NCBI GenBank assembly: GCA_020349025.1
Contig: CP070763.1
Coordinates: 3,248,225-3,312,224, forward strand
DNA from: Candidatus Latescibacterota bacterium
GTDB lineage: Bacteria; Krumholzibacteriota; Krumholzibacteriia; G020349025
Direction: 5' to 3'
Length of the DNA: 64,000 nucleotides
The notes under the pieces were generated by a model that made no database searches, was not told where the DNA came from, and saw nothing but the letters and a program-made list of their open reading frames with translations. Shown here piece after piece: positions 1-8,088 of the stretch. Within the stretch, counting starts at the first letter, position 1, and every line of letters starts with the position of its first letter. Made by a program: the position numbers and the translations under genes.

Positions 1-985
1 CGCACCGACGTCGCGGCAGTGGCTTGTCATTCCACCCAAGCACGAGCGGATGAGCGTGCGTTTCGAGGATGGACGCACGTTCACCACACGCCGCGTCGGC
101 AGAGGAAGCGTTGCGCGGGTCACCTTCAACGGCGAGCCGCTCGAGCGCAGCTTCCTTTGGCACGACGAGGTGATCGGCGGCGGCGAGCTCGTGTTCGAGC
201 TCGGCGAGGCAAGCGACTGGGGCGCGGCACCGAGCGCGCGCCCGGGGACGGCGAGCACGATAGAGGCGATCCTCCCCGCCCCGTGGACCGAGGCCGAGAG
301 CGATCGCTTTCGCGGCCACCTCGATGTGCGTCTCGTGAGCGGCGTTCCCGGCGTCACGATCCGCTGGACCGATCGGCCGGACCGCGACCCCCGAGCGGGA
401 GCGATCTACGACGGCCCGCTGCGTCTCGACTCGACCACGACGCTGCGCTTCGTCGCCATCGACGAGGCACGCACGAGCCCGGTGGTGAACGCCCGCTTCG
501 ACGCCATCGAACACGACTGGCGTGTCGACGTCAGCTCGGTGCCGAACGCGCAATACACGGCGGGCGGCCCCGACGCGCTCATCGATGGGCGTCGCGGCCC
601 GGAGGACTGGCGCACCGGGGCGTGGCAGGGGTACCAGGCTCAGGATTTCGTCGCTGCGCTCGACTTGGGCAAGCCGACTGCGGTCGCGCGCGCCGGTGCG
701 AGCTTTCTCCAGGACATGCGTTCGTGGATCTGGATGCCCACCGAGCTCGTCGTCGAGGTTTCCGAGGATGGTCGGAGCTTCATCGAGGCGGGTCGTGTCG
801 CGCACGACGTGCCAGACGACGAGGAAGGTGTTTTCCTGCGCGACTTCACGATCGCACTCGATGGCCGCCCCATCCGCGCCGTGCGTTTTCGTGCAGTCAA
901 CTACGGCACGATCCCAGCGTGGCATCCCGGCGCGGGCGGCGAGGCGTTCATCTTCGTCGACGAGCTGATCGTGGAGCAACGGTAA
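1..985 (+). CDS. GH92-like alpha-mannosidase, C-terminal part (5' end cut by window edge)
   Basis: The reading frame is open from base 2 with no start codon needed, so this is the 3' part of a longer gene; the ATG at 50 is internal. Residues around 'NGEPLERSFLWHDEVIGGG' followed by 'LVFELG' resemble the closing segment of family GH92 calcium-dependent alpha-mannosidases. About 100 residues later comes a chitobiase/FN3-like segment. The last 140 residues look like an F5/8-type-C (discoidin) sugar-binding domain, with 'ALIDGRRGPEDW' and 'LGKPTAVARAG' typical of appended beta-sandwiches. Family knowledge: GH92 enzymes trim alpha-mannosides, usually in the periplasm or outside the cell. The catalytic domain lies outside the window, so the assignment rests on the tail only. 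A GH20-type hexosaminidase tail is the main alternative. Confidence 0.6.
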   Translation, partial: APTSRQWLVIPPKHERMSVRFEDGRTFTTRRVGRGSVARVTFNGEPLERSFLWHDEVIGGGELVFELGEASDWGAAPSARPGTASTIEAILPAPWTEAESDRFRGHLDVRLVSGVPGVTIRWTDRPDRDPRAGAIYDGPLRLDSTTTLRFVAIDEARTSPVVNARFDAIEHDWRVDVSSVPNAQYTAGGPDALIDGRRGPEDWRTGAWQGYQAQDFVAALDLGKPTAVARAGASFLQDMRSWIWMPTELVVEVSEDGRSFIEAGRVAHDVPDDEEGVFLRDFTIALDGRPIRAVRFRAVNYGTIPAWHPGAGGEAFIFVDELIVEQR

Positions 986-1147
986 GCCGGCCGAGACGCG
1001 AGACGGATACGATCGCGCTCCGGTGACATTGTGCAGAATACAAGTTGGGCGTGCCCCACCGCGCCTGCACGACCACAGCCTCGGACCGTCTTGGGGGAGT
1101 GTGGAGTCTCATTGCAGGCAGGCCGAGGGATCCCGAAAAAAGGTGTT

Positions 1148-1546
1148 GTGGAGCGCACCGAGCATCGATTTGGGTTTCGCGATCTCGCCGAGATCTTCGT
1201 AGGCGCAACCGTTCTCGGTTTTCCGATTGCGGTCACGGAGGAGGTCTGGATCATCAGCGAGGAACTGACACCGGGCCGCCAGATCTTCGTTGTGCTGCTT
1301 TCGATCCTCGTTCTTGCGTGGTTCGGCTACATGACGTTCTACAAGAACAGACTGAAACGGCACTGGCGTGAGTTTGTGCTTAGAATCGTCACCGTCTACG
1401 GCATCACGCTGTTCGATATCGGGCTGATCCTCGCGGCCGTCGACCGACTCGGTCTCGCGGCGGACCCGGTCGTCGCTCTGAAGCGAGTCATCCTCGTCGC
1501 CTTTCCCGCGAGCTTCAGCGCCACCGTCGTCGACAGCCTTCGCTAG
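1148..1546 (+). CDS. DUF2391/TIGR02587-like integral membrane protein
   Basis: A protein of 132 aa with four predicted membrane segments, near residues 10-32, 45-67, 78-102 and 108-130. The N-terminal 'FRDLAEIFVGATVLGFPIAV' with an acidic 'TEEVW' after it, and the C-terminal 'VAFPASFSATVVDSL', resemble the DUF2391/TIGR02587 putative membrane protein family of unknown function. I chose GTG 1148 because a purine-rich A6GG stretch lies just upstream and the protein then starts directly before the first helix. An ATG at 1031 would add 39 low-quality residues. It is shorter than the roughly 270 aa usual for TIGR02587, so it may be a half-length relative. No function is claimed. Confidence 0.65.
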   Translation: MERTEHRFGFRDLAEIFVGATVLGFPIAVTEEVWIISEELTPGRQIFVVLLSILVLAWFGYMTFYKNRLKRHWREFVLRIVTVYGITLFDIGLILAAVDRLGLAADPVVALKRVILVAFPASFSATVVDSLR

Positions 1547-1750
1547 GTCGCGCTCCATCCTCAAACCGTCGTCCGCTCAGGCCGGCCCGCTTCGACCTGG
1601 CGCGGGCTGCCTCCACCTGCCCCGGCGCGGACTGCCTCCGCCTGGCACCCCGGCTGCCCATCGCTTTGGCGTGGCGCCGGCCCATGTCGTCGATGCGAAC
1701 CGCACCGCAGCCAGCTTTGGGGCTGCGCTTGAAAAAAGTTGAAAAATAAC

Positions 1751-1779
1751 TTGACAAATGTACAGGTAGTCCTTAGTTT
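1751..1779 (+). promoter_or_regulatory. Candidate sigma-70-type promoter for the HNH gene
   Basis: A perfect TTGACA (1751-1756) is followed after 17 bp by TAGTTT (1774-1779, 3 of 6 matches). The local AT content is clearly above the surroundings. It sits 45 nt upstream of the GTG at 1825, which has its own GGAGG at about 1815-1819. The -10 is weak, so this is moderate evidence only. Confidence 0.4.
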
Positions 1780-1824
1780 AGTGATCGGCACCCCGCAACT
1801 CCCGACTGACCGGCGGAGGTCCTT

Positions 1825-4149
1825 GTGGATCAAAGGACTACGGCGGCGATCATCCCGCATGACGCCCTTCAGACCGATCGCATTCTCGGGCGGCTCGCCC
1901 GCCTTCGCCACCAGATCACCCTCCCGCTCGCGTGCGCGGCGTCGGGCCTGGTGCGCCGACGCGGCTGGATCGAGTTCGGATATCGCAACGACCACGACTT
2001 TGCCCGCGAAGTTCTGGGCTGGTCGGCCCGAACGTTGCGCAACCTGGCAGCGCTGGACAAACCGCTGAGGGAGTTCCCCGAGCTCGTCCGCGCCGTCACA
2101 GGGGTCGACGGAAAGCCGCCGCTCGGGCGCTCCGCAGTGCTTCTGATCGCGCCTGTCGCGACGCGCCAGGACATCGAGATGTGGATCGAGCGCGCGCGCA
2201 CGTGCACGGTCCGACAACTCGGCGAGTTCGTCCACGCGACACGGCGAACAGGTGATGCCGACCAGGACTCGCCCTGCGATGCCGCGAGTGCCGCATCCGG
2301 CTCCGACGACGCGGGCCCTGCCGACGTAACACCTGCCCCTGACGTTGCAGCCTCTCCCGCCGAGATGCCCGCTCGCCAGCTCGGCGAGTGCACGCCCGGA
2401 TCGGACGACGAGCCGGTCATCTTCCGCATCGCGATGCCTCCCGAGATGCACATGGCTCTCGACGAAATCGAGGAGTTGCACCATGCAGCAGCCGGCTACG
2501 ATGCACCGATCGTCGGTTTTCTCGAGGACATGCTCGGCGAGGTCGTGGCGAGCGGCAGATGGGCGCCTGATCCAGCTCAGACGGCACCGGGGCGATTCAA
2601 GCCCGCACGCCGCAGTGCTGGCGGGAGCAGGCCGAAGGCGTGCACGAGACAGCTTCCGCGGACACCCCAACACGCATCGACGCAGAGTCTGTCATCCGGC
2701 ACGACCGAGGGGAAGCTGGCACTCCGCCTTCTCAGAGAATGCTCCTACGATCTGCGAGATCTGGCGCGCGTCACGCGTCAGCTGCGGGCAATCGACGAAG
2801 GCAACATGCGTGGGGAGGATGGAGGAGACGCGGGCGCAAATGATCCACACCGCGGCGCGCGCGATGCCCTCCTTGGCCCGAATCCAGGTCCCACGGTGCA
2901 CGGCAGGATCTGGCAGCTGCGCGAGATCGTGCGCATCTTGAGCAACCTCGTCCGCTACGAGAATCAGATCGAGATTCGCATGGCCGCGCTCCTGCTCGAG
3001 CAACACGAGCGCCGAGTCTGGCGCGAGCTCGGATACCGCGGCCTTGAGGATTACGCCGAGGAGCGCTTGGCGTGGAGGAGCTCCGTGGCGCGACGTCGAG
3101 TCGACGTGGCGCGCAGCCTTCGACGATTGCCGATCGTGCGCCGGGCCTTCGAGTCGGGCCGTATCGGGCTCGAACGCACGCACTGGATCGTGCAGCAATC
3201 ACGCAACGTGCAGCTGACACCGCAGAAGCAGCAGGAGTGGATCGGGCACGTTGCTCCGACCACCGTCAAGCGTCTGCGCGACGAGCAGCGGATTCTGAAG
3301 CGACAACGCCTCGAGCACCATGCGGCCGTGGCACGGGTGGTGACGCTGCGCCATGGAACGCACAGAAAGCCCGCTCCTGACGCGTTGGCCACCAGAGTCG
3401 CTGCGGCCGAGGTGACCGCCAGCCGTTTTCCTGCGCTCCCGGACGACGCAGCCTGGATGCAGTCGCTCGAGCGCGTTCCCGGGCGCACGCGAGAGCGCAT
3501 TCTCGAGCTCGAAGGCAGCCTGCTCGAGCGCACTCTCGCTCGGGGTGCCATGCTCGAGACCCCCCGCGTCCTCATCGTGCCGCGCTGGCTCGCGCGCGAT
3601 CTGCTCGATTGTGTTTCGACGCTGCGCGAGGGCGTGTGCAAGGAGGCGGTGACTCCTCACGCGATTGCCGACGAGGTGCGGACGTTGCTTTCGGTGCGAA
3701 TTGCGGCGGCATGTTTGGAGCAGAACGAGCAGTCAAGGACATGCGTGAGGAACTCCGTCCCGCTGTGGCTGGGGCTTCTGGCCGCGCTCGAGCTGTGTGT
3801 GATGGAGTGGGACGATCCGTCCAGGAAGACCGCGAGTCGGAGGCTGCAGGCGAAGGTCACCGAGCGCGATGGCTGCCGCTGCACGCTCCCGGGTTGTACG
3901 AGCCGTCGTCATCTGGAGGTGAATCACGTGCGCGAGCTCGGCCGAGGCGGCAGCAATGCGGAGCACAACCTCCACGCCGTCTGCGCCCCGCACCACAGGC
4001 TGTGCATCCATGGAGGGCGGGCCCGCGTCCGCGGCCGAGCTCCGCTTGAGATCGTCTGGCGCATCGGGCGAGCCGAACTGGCTCAGTGGTTCCGAAACGA
4101 GAGGAGGGTTCCCGCTGACAGCGTGCACGGCTCGGCATCACTGGGGTGA
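1825..4149 (+). CDS. Large HNH endonuclease-domain protein with internally duplicated helical region
   Basis: A protein of 774 aa starting at GTG 1825 behind GGAGG. The C-terminus has a classic HNH fold signature at about residues 685-735: CRCTLPGCTSRRHLEVNH, then GGSNAEHNLHAVCAPHH. The paired Cys residues suggest a zinc-supported beta-beta-alpha-metal nuclease. The upstream region carries two related helical units. One at about residues 15-135 contains 'DHDFAREVLGWSARTLRNLA' and one at about 385-490 contains 'LEDYAEERLAWRSSVARRRV'. Each continues with a 'LREFPEL/LRRLPIV' segment, suggesting internal duplication. Such proteins resemble HNH proteins common in Myxococcota and other soil bacteria (DUF222/13E12-like organisation). 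The nuclease target is unknown. It could be a homing-type or defence nuclease, but no partner gene is adjacent. Confidence 0.75.
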   Translation: MDQRTTAAIIPHDALQTDRILGRLARLRHQITLPLACAASGLVRRRGWIEFGYRNDHDFAREVLGWSARTLRNLAALDKPLREFPELVRAVTGVDGKPPLGRSAVLLIAPVATRQDIEMWIERARTCTVRQLGEFVHATRRTGDADQDSPCDAASAASGSDDAGPADVTPAPDVAASPAEMPARQLGECTPGSDDEPVIFRIAMPPEMHMALDEIEELHHAAAGYDAPIVGFLEDMLGEVVASGRWAPDPAQTAPGRFKPARRSAGGSRPKACTRQLPRTPQHASTQSLSSGTTEGKLALRLLRECSYDLRDLARVTRQLRAIDEGNMRGEDGGDAGANDPHRGARDALLGPNPGPTVHGRIWQLREIVRILSNLVRYENQIEIRMAALLLEQHERRVWRELGYRGLEDYAEERLAWRSSVARRRVDVARSLRRLPIVRRAFESGRIGLERTHWIVQQSRNVQLTPQKQQEWIGHVAPTTVKRLRDEQRILKRQRLEHHAAVARVVTLRHGTHRKPAPDALATRVAAAEVTASRFPALPDDAAWMQSLERVPGRTRERILELEGSLLERTLARGAMLETPRVLIVPRWLARDLLDCVSTLREGVCKEAVTPHAIADEVRTLLSVRIAAACLEQNEQSRTCVRNSVPLWLGLLAALELCVMEWDDPSRKTASRRLQAKVTERDGCRCTLPGCTSRRHLEVNHVRELGRGGSNAEHNLHAVCAPHHRLCIHGGRARVRGRAPLEIVWRIGRAELAQWFRNERRVPADSVHGSASLG

Positions 4150-4427
4150 CGTCCGTCGCACGACCTCCGCCAGTTTGCAGGCATGCTTGGTTTTGCGTGC
4201 AATAAGCACCCCTCCAAGAGCCTCAAACGCGTCCTCCTCGGTCGCCGGAAACGCCGAGTTTCTGGACGACACGTCAAGGCCGCACCGACGGCGGGGGACC
4301 GACTCTCCATCCGGAGGAATCGCGGGGAATGGCGGCGAAGTGGGGCTCTAGTCGCGTGGCATGTCCATTGCTCGATCCAATCGAATTACGCCGAGCATTT
4401 CCGCTGACTGAACGCTGGAGGCCTCTT

Positions 4428-4829
4428 ATGAGTAGAGGTTCTACCACGAGGAAGTTTTCAGGGACCGCGACAGGGAACGACCTGGCCTTCCTGGCTCGAC
4501 ACGAGTGCGCAATCGTTCTCCTGACCGAGCCGGCTGCAGGTTCGGAGTACGCGCTGCACGCGGGTCGCACGATCTTGGGTCGCGGTCCTGACGCCGACCT
4601 CGTTTTCGAAGACGATCACCTGTCGAGACAGCACGCAGCATTCGAGCTGACGAGCGAGGGCTTTCAGGTGCTCGACCTGGGAAGTACGAATGGCATCCTG
4701 GTGAACGACCAGCCGGTCGACGCCGTTCTCTTGCAGCACGGCGACCGGATTGTACTTGGGCAGCTGACCTTCCAGTACGTGGTGCAGGAACGACCTGATC
4801 AAAACGAGTTTGATCTTTCGGACAGCTGA
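4428..4829 (+). CDS. FHA-domain protein
   Basis: A protein of 133 aa. ATG 4428 is preceded by GGAGG at 4417-4421. The sequence is nearly all one forkhead-associated domain. Visible hallmarks are GR (51-52), SRxH (66-69) and LGSTNG (84-89), the conserved phosphothreonine-peptide-binding residues. A short N-terminal extension of about 25 residues and an acidic tail flank it. The Ser/Thr kinase gene starts 26 nt downstream on the same strand, so the pair is probably co-transcribed, with the FHA protein reading phosphothreonine marks made by the kinase. The partner relation is inferred from adjacency. Confidence 0.88.
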   Translation: MSRGSTTRKFSGTATGNDLAFLARHECAIVLLTEPAAGSEYALHAGRTILGRGPDADLVFEDDHLSRQHAAFELTSEGFQVLDLGSTNGILVNDQPVDAVLLQHGDRIVLGQLTFQYVVQERPDQNEFDLSDS

Positions 4830-4855
4830 CAGACTGCGTCGATGGAGCGATACGC

Positions 4856-6142
4856 ATGCAGTCGAGCAACACCAGGACACTCGGGAGTTTCGTCGTCGGG
4901 GAGTCTCTCGGTAGCGGCGGAATGGGCGAGCTGTTCCTAGGACATCAGCCGGCTCTCGATCGCCTCGTCGTGCTCAAAACGCTGCGCCGTGATTTCGCCT
5001 CGAACGAGGAGCTGGTCGAGCGCTTCCAGCGTGAGGCGTGTCTGGCGGCCTCGGTGCACCACCAGAACGTCGTCGCGGTCTACGACTGCTTCTCCCATCG
5101 CGGCAAGCAGTACATCGCGCTGGAGTGCGTCGATGGGCTCGACCTGCGATCGATCCTGCAGCGTGCTGGGCGACTCCCAGCGCGGGTTTCCGCCTTGATC
5201 GCACTCGAGTGCGCGCGCGGAATCGAAGCCATTCACGCCAGAGGCATGGTGCATCGGGACATCAAGCCCGCGAACATCCTCATCGGGCGGCAAGGCGAAA
5301 CGAAGATTGCGGACTTCGGGATCGCTCTCGATCCGTCTGCATCGCCTCTCACGCAGACCGGCGTCGCGCTCGGCTCGCCCCCTTACATGTCACCCGAGCA
5401 GCTCCAGGGGGCGCGTGTCGATGCTCGAAGCGATGTCTTTGCTATGGGTGCGGTGCTGTACGAGCTGCTGACGGGACGCCCACCGTACAACCTGAGCGGC
5501 GATCCGGATCAAGAGACGCTGCTCGCGAGGATGAAGCGTGAGAGCTACGCCCCGCTGCGCAGGGCAACCCCAGAATCGCCGCGTTACCTGCGTGGGCTGG
5601 TGCGATCGTGTCTGCGCACGAACCCGAAGCGGCGGCTCGGCTCCGCCACCGAGCTGCGCGTCCGGCTCGAGCGCCGGCTCGGTCGCCCCACGACGACGGA
5701 TGCTCGCGAGGAAATCGCGGCGTGTCTCTGGGATCTCGGTCTGTTCCAGATTCGCGACGGGGAGACCGTCATCTCGCGCGTGTCGCGACGTCGGTCCGGC
5801 TCAAGCTCGGCCAGGATCCGCTGGATCGGCGTGGGCTTCGTCGTGGCGGCGGTGCTCGCAGTCCTGGGCACGGTGGTGGTGCAGCAACGCGCCATCCTGC
5901 GAGAGCTGGCAGCGACATTCCCGCAGGAGCTGCCCGCACCTGCTGACGTCCTCGAAGCGATCGGAAGCGCAAGCGCGCAGCTCCGGAGCACGGGCGAGAA
6001 CGGGGGCGAGGTCGGCGAAACGAGCGAGGACACGGCTCCTCGCGAAGAGAGCCCCGAGGCCCCGGCGGCTGCCGACAGCAGTCTTGGCTCAGCAAAGAGC
6101 CCGCCCGAGTCGGCTGCGTACCCCGATCCGGAAACATCATGA
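4856..6142 (+). CDS. Membrane-anchored eukaryotic-type Ser/Thr protein kinase
   Basis: A protein of 428 aa. The kinase domain spans about residues 12-275 with all catalytic elements visible: glycine loop GSGGMG (19-24), ATP-anchoring Lys41, catalytic HRD (133-135) in HRDIKPAN, and DFG (153-155). A segment of about 50 residues follows, then a single transmembrane helix at about 322-342. After it comes a Pro/Glu/Ala/Ser-rich extracytoplasmic tail of about 85 residues with no recognisable sensor domain. This is the PknB-like layout without PASTA repeats. The FHA gene lies 26 nt upstream and is the likely substrate or partner. The following gene starts 154 nt later. Confidence 0.92.
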   Translation: MQSSNTRTLGSFVVGESLGSGGMGELFLGHQPALDRLVVLKTLRRDFASNEELVERFQREACLAASVHHQNVVAVYDCFSHRGKQYIALECVDGLDLRSILQRAGRLPARVSALIALECARGIEAIHARGMVHRDIKPANILIGRQGETKIADFGIALDPSASPLTQTGVALGSPPYMSPEQLQGARVDARSDVFAMGAVLYELLTGRPPYNLSGDPDQETLLARMKRESYAPLRRATPESPRYLRGLVRSCLRTNPKRRLGSATELRVRLERRLGRPTTTDAREEIAACLWDLGLFQIRDGETVISRVSRRRSGSSSARIRWIGVGFVVAAVLAVLGTVVVQQRAILRELAATFPQELPAPADVLEAIGSASAQLRSTGENGGEVGETSEDTAPREESPEAPAAADSSLGSAKSPPESAAYPDPETS

Positions 6143-6296
6143 GCGCAGGCGAATGGCCCGCTCGAGAGCGCGGCATCCACGCGCCCATCCTTGACGTCGC
6201 CTGAACCCGCTGTCAGAGTCCTTCTCCAGGTTCTCACATCGTTCTTGCAGGCAACGGCGGCGCGGCCGCCTTGCCCGACGCGAGGAGAATGCAGGA

Positions 6297-8063
6297 ATGA
6301 GCAGTGATCGCAAGGACTTGATCGCCCAGTGGGTTTACGACGCGCGTGCTGTCCTGGGGCGTTTCCACGTCTGGCTCGAAGATGTCGAGGAAACGTGGCC
6401 ACGGGGCGAACCGGAGGTCACGCTGCCGTTCGTCGGCGCGTCACTCGAAAGATCTCTCATGGTTGCGACCGCAATCACCGCTTTGGGCACGCGCCTCTTT
6501 GGGCGTTTCGGCGAGGGTCGCGGCGCAGAAAAGGCCGAGGTGAACCGGGTCAAGAAGGAGGCGGACGCGATCTCCGCTTACGCCATGAGCGAGGCGCTCT
6601 GGTATCTCAGCCGCGGTCTGCCAGAGAACCACGCCATCATGGTGAGTCTCGGCGAAGGCCTGATGCCGAAGGCGGGGGAGACACCCGAGATGGGCTCGAA
6701 TCCGCTCCTCGGCTTCGGTCGCGTCTACGCGCGCGCCGAGGTGGCGAAGTTCGTCGGCAGCCGCGTGCGGCGCCTGATCAACGTCGAGTCGTACAAGTGG
6801 GAGCAGTTCTGGGACGAGGTGAACCGAGCCGGCATCACGATCTGGGGCGCGGCAGTCGACACTCTCGAGAACACGTCGCGCTTCGCCAAGGGCGCCCAAA
6901 CGGGACCGATGTGCGTTCTGCATCTGTTCGATCAGCCTCTGAACGTCGCGCTCCCGTACGAGGGATACATGGGCAGCCTTTGTCTACCGACGAGCGTGAT
7001 CGAGGCAGCCGGCCGTCGATCGGTCCTCGCGAACTATCTCACGCCGCGTGCCAAGATCGTGGAGGCGATCCGGGATGCGTATCCGGACATCGAGGTCGAG
7101 AACATCCACGTGTGGACACTCGGTGGCGCCTCCCGCACCAAGCGCCTACATCGCCTCTGGGAGGAGTGGCGCAGCCTGGGCGTTCACGTGGTCGAAGACG
7201 GCTGGACGCTCCCGAACGGGCTCAAGTCGTTCACCGAGTCGGGGACCTACGCGCCCACGTACCTCGTGGGTGTCTCGCACGATTCCGACGGGCAGTCGCA
7301 CCTCTTCCTCTGCGACGGATACGCGGCGTCGGCCGAGGCCATCCAGGCTGCCAGCCTCGACCCGATCCTCGACCAGCAGACTTCCATGTGTGTCTTCTCC
7401 TCGAACTTCGAGATCTCACACGAGCGTGAGCAGACGCTCATGCAACTCGACCCGGATGCGGAGGACTTCGCCGACGATCTGCGCAAAGTGCTCGAAAGGG
7501 AGCCCAGTGATGCCGACGTCACGGCGTATCGGCTAATCATCCAGCATGCCGCTGCCGCCGGCATGCCGCTCGACAAGCCCGCTTTCACCGTGGACGACCT
7601 CTTCCCCGAGAAGAAGTGGCGCGGGCTGGCACTGAGCGCCACGATGTCACTCGATCCCTACTCCGGCATGCCGGGCGTCGAGGATCTCGGATCGAACATC
7701 TACCGGGTTACGGTGCGCGCGGCCACGCGCACCCACATCCGAGAGGCGCGCCTCTCTTTCCGTCTGATGGAAACCCTGGAGGAGTCTCGTCGCGTCTTCT
7801 CGCCGCTCCTGGATCGCTTCTATGCCGGCGAATCGTATCGCGATCGCCCCGTGAAGATCTCCGACTCGGGCCGCATCCGCAACGAGCTGCAGACGTGGTG
7901 CTCCGAGGCGCTCGAGCACTTCGCGGAGGACGGCATGCGTGTACGGCTGGACGACGTCGAGGATGCCGTCCTCTCAGCCGAGAAGAAGAAGCTCGTGCGC
8001 GACGTCTGCAGCTGGTACAAGCAGAACCATCCGACCTGGTTCCGCTGGCTCGAGATCGTGTAG
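6297..8063 (+). CDS. Conserved-looking protein of unknown function, 588 aa
   Basis: I do not recognise a named family with certainty. The protein is 588 aa, soluble, without signal peptide, membrane helix or low-complexity region. Composition is that of a well-folded enzyme, with many Trp and Gly in turns. Striking blocks are 'LPFVGASLERSLMVATAI' (about residue 42), 'KAGETPEMGSNPLLGFGR' (123-140), 'LHLFDQPLNVALPYEGYMG' (about 204-222), 'FLCDGYAASAEAIQAAS' (about 337-353) and 'ISDSGRIRNELQTWCSEALE' (520-539). The 'LCDGYAASAE' block could be an active-site loop, but no reaction can be assigned. It is flanked by the kinase operon (154 nt upstream) and a convergent sulfatase-fold gene (25 nt downstream) and appears monocistronic. 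The start ATG has a weak GAGGAG-like purine run about 12 nt upstream. Confidence 0.8.
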   Translation: MSSDRKDLIAQWVYDARAVLGRFHVWLEDVEETWPRGEPEVTLPFVGASLERSLMVATAITALGTRLFGRFGEGRGAEKAEVNRVKKEADAISAYAMSEALWYLSRGLPENHAIMVSLGEGLMPKAGETPEMGSNPLLGFGRVYARAEVAKFVGSRVRRLINVESYKWEQFWDEVNRAGITIWGAAVDTLENTSRFAKGAQTGPMCVLHLFDQPLNVALPYEGYMGSLCLPTSVIEAAGRRSVLANYLTPRAKIVEAIRDAYPDIEVENIHVWTLGGASRTKRLHRLWEEWRSLGVHVVEDGWTLPNGLKSFTESGTYAPTYLVGVSHDSDGQSHLFLCDGYAASAEAIQAASLDPILDQQTSMCVFSSNFEISHEREQTLMQLDPDAEDFADDLRKVLEREPSDADVTAYRLIIQHAAAAGMPLDKPAFTVDDLFPEKKWRGLALSATMSLDPYSGMPGVEDLGSNIYRVTVRAATRTHIREARLSFRLMETLEESRRVFSPLLDRFYAGESYRDRPVKISDSGRIRNELQTWCSEALEHFAEDGMRVRLDDVEDAVLSAEKKKLVRDVCSWYKQNHPTWFRWLEIV

Positions 8064-8088
8064 CTCGGACTGCGTCGAATCGGGCCGT

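Noticed and set aside
1597-1651. Imperfect direct repeat of about 20 bp ('GCGCGG.CTGCCTCC.CCTG')
   Set aside because: Short, imperfect, in GC-rich intergenic DNA with no flanking mobile-element features.
1705-1724. Hairpin GCAGCC-N8-GGCTGC before the HNH gene
   Set aside because: Followed by an A-run on the plus strand, not a T-run, so not a terminator for the upstream gene.
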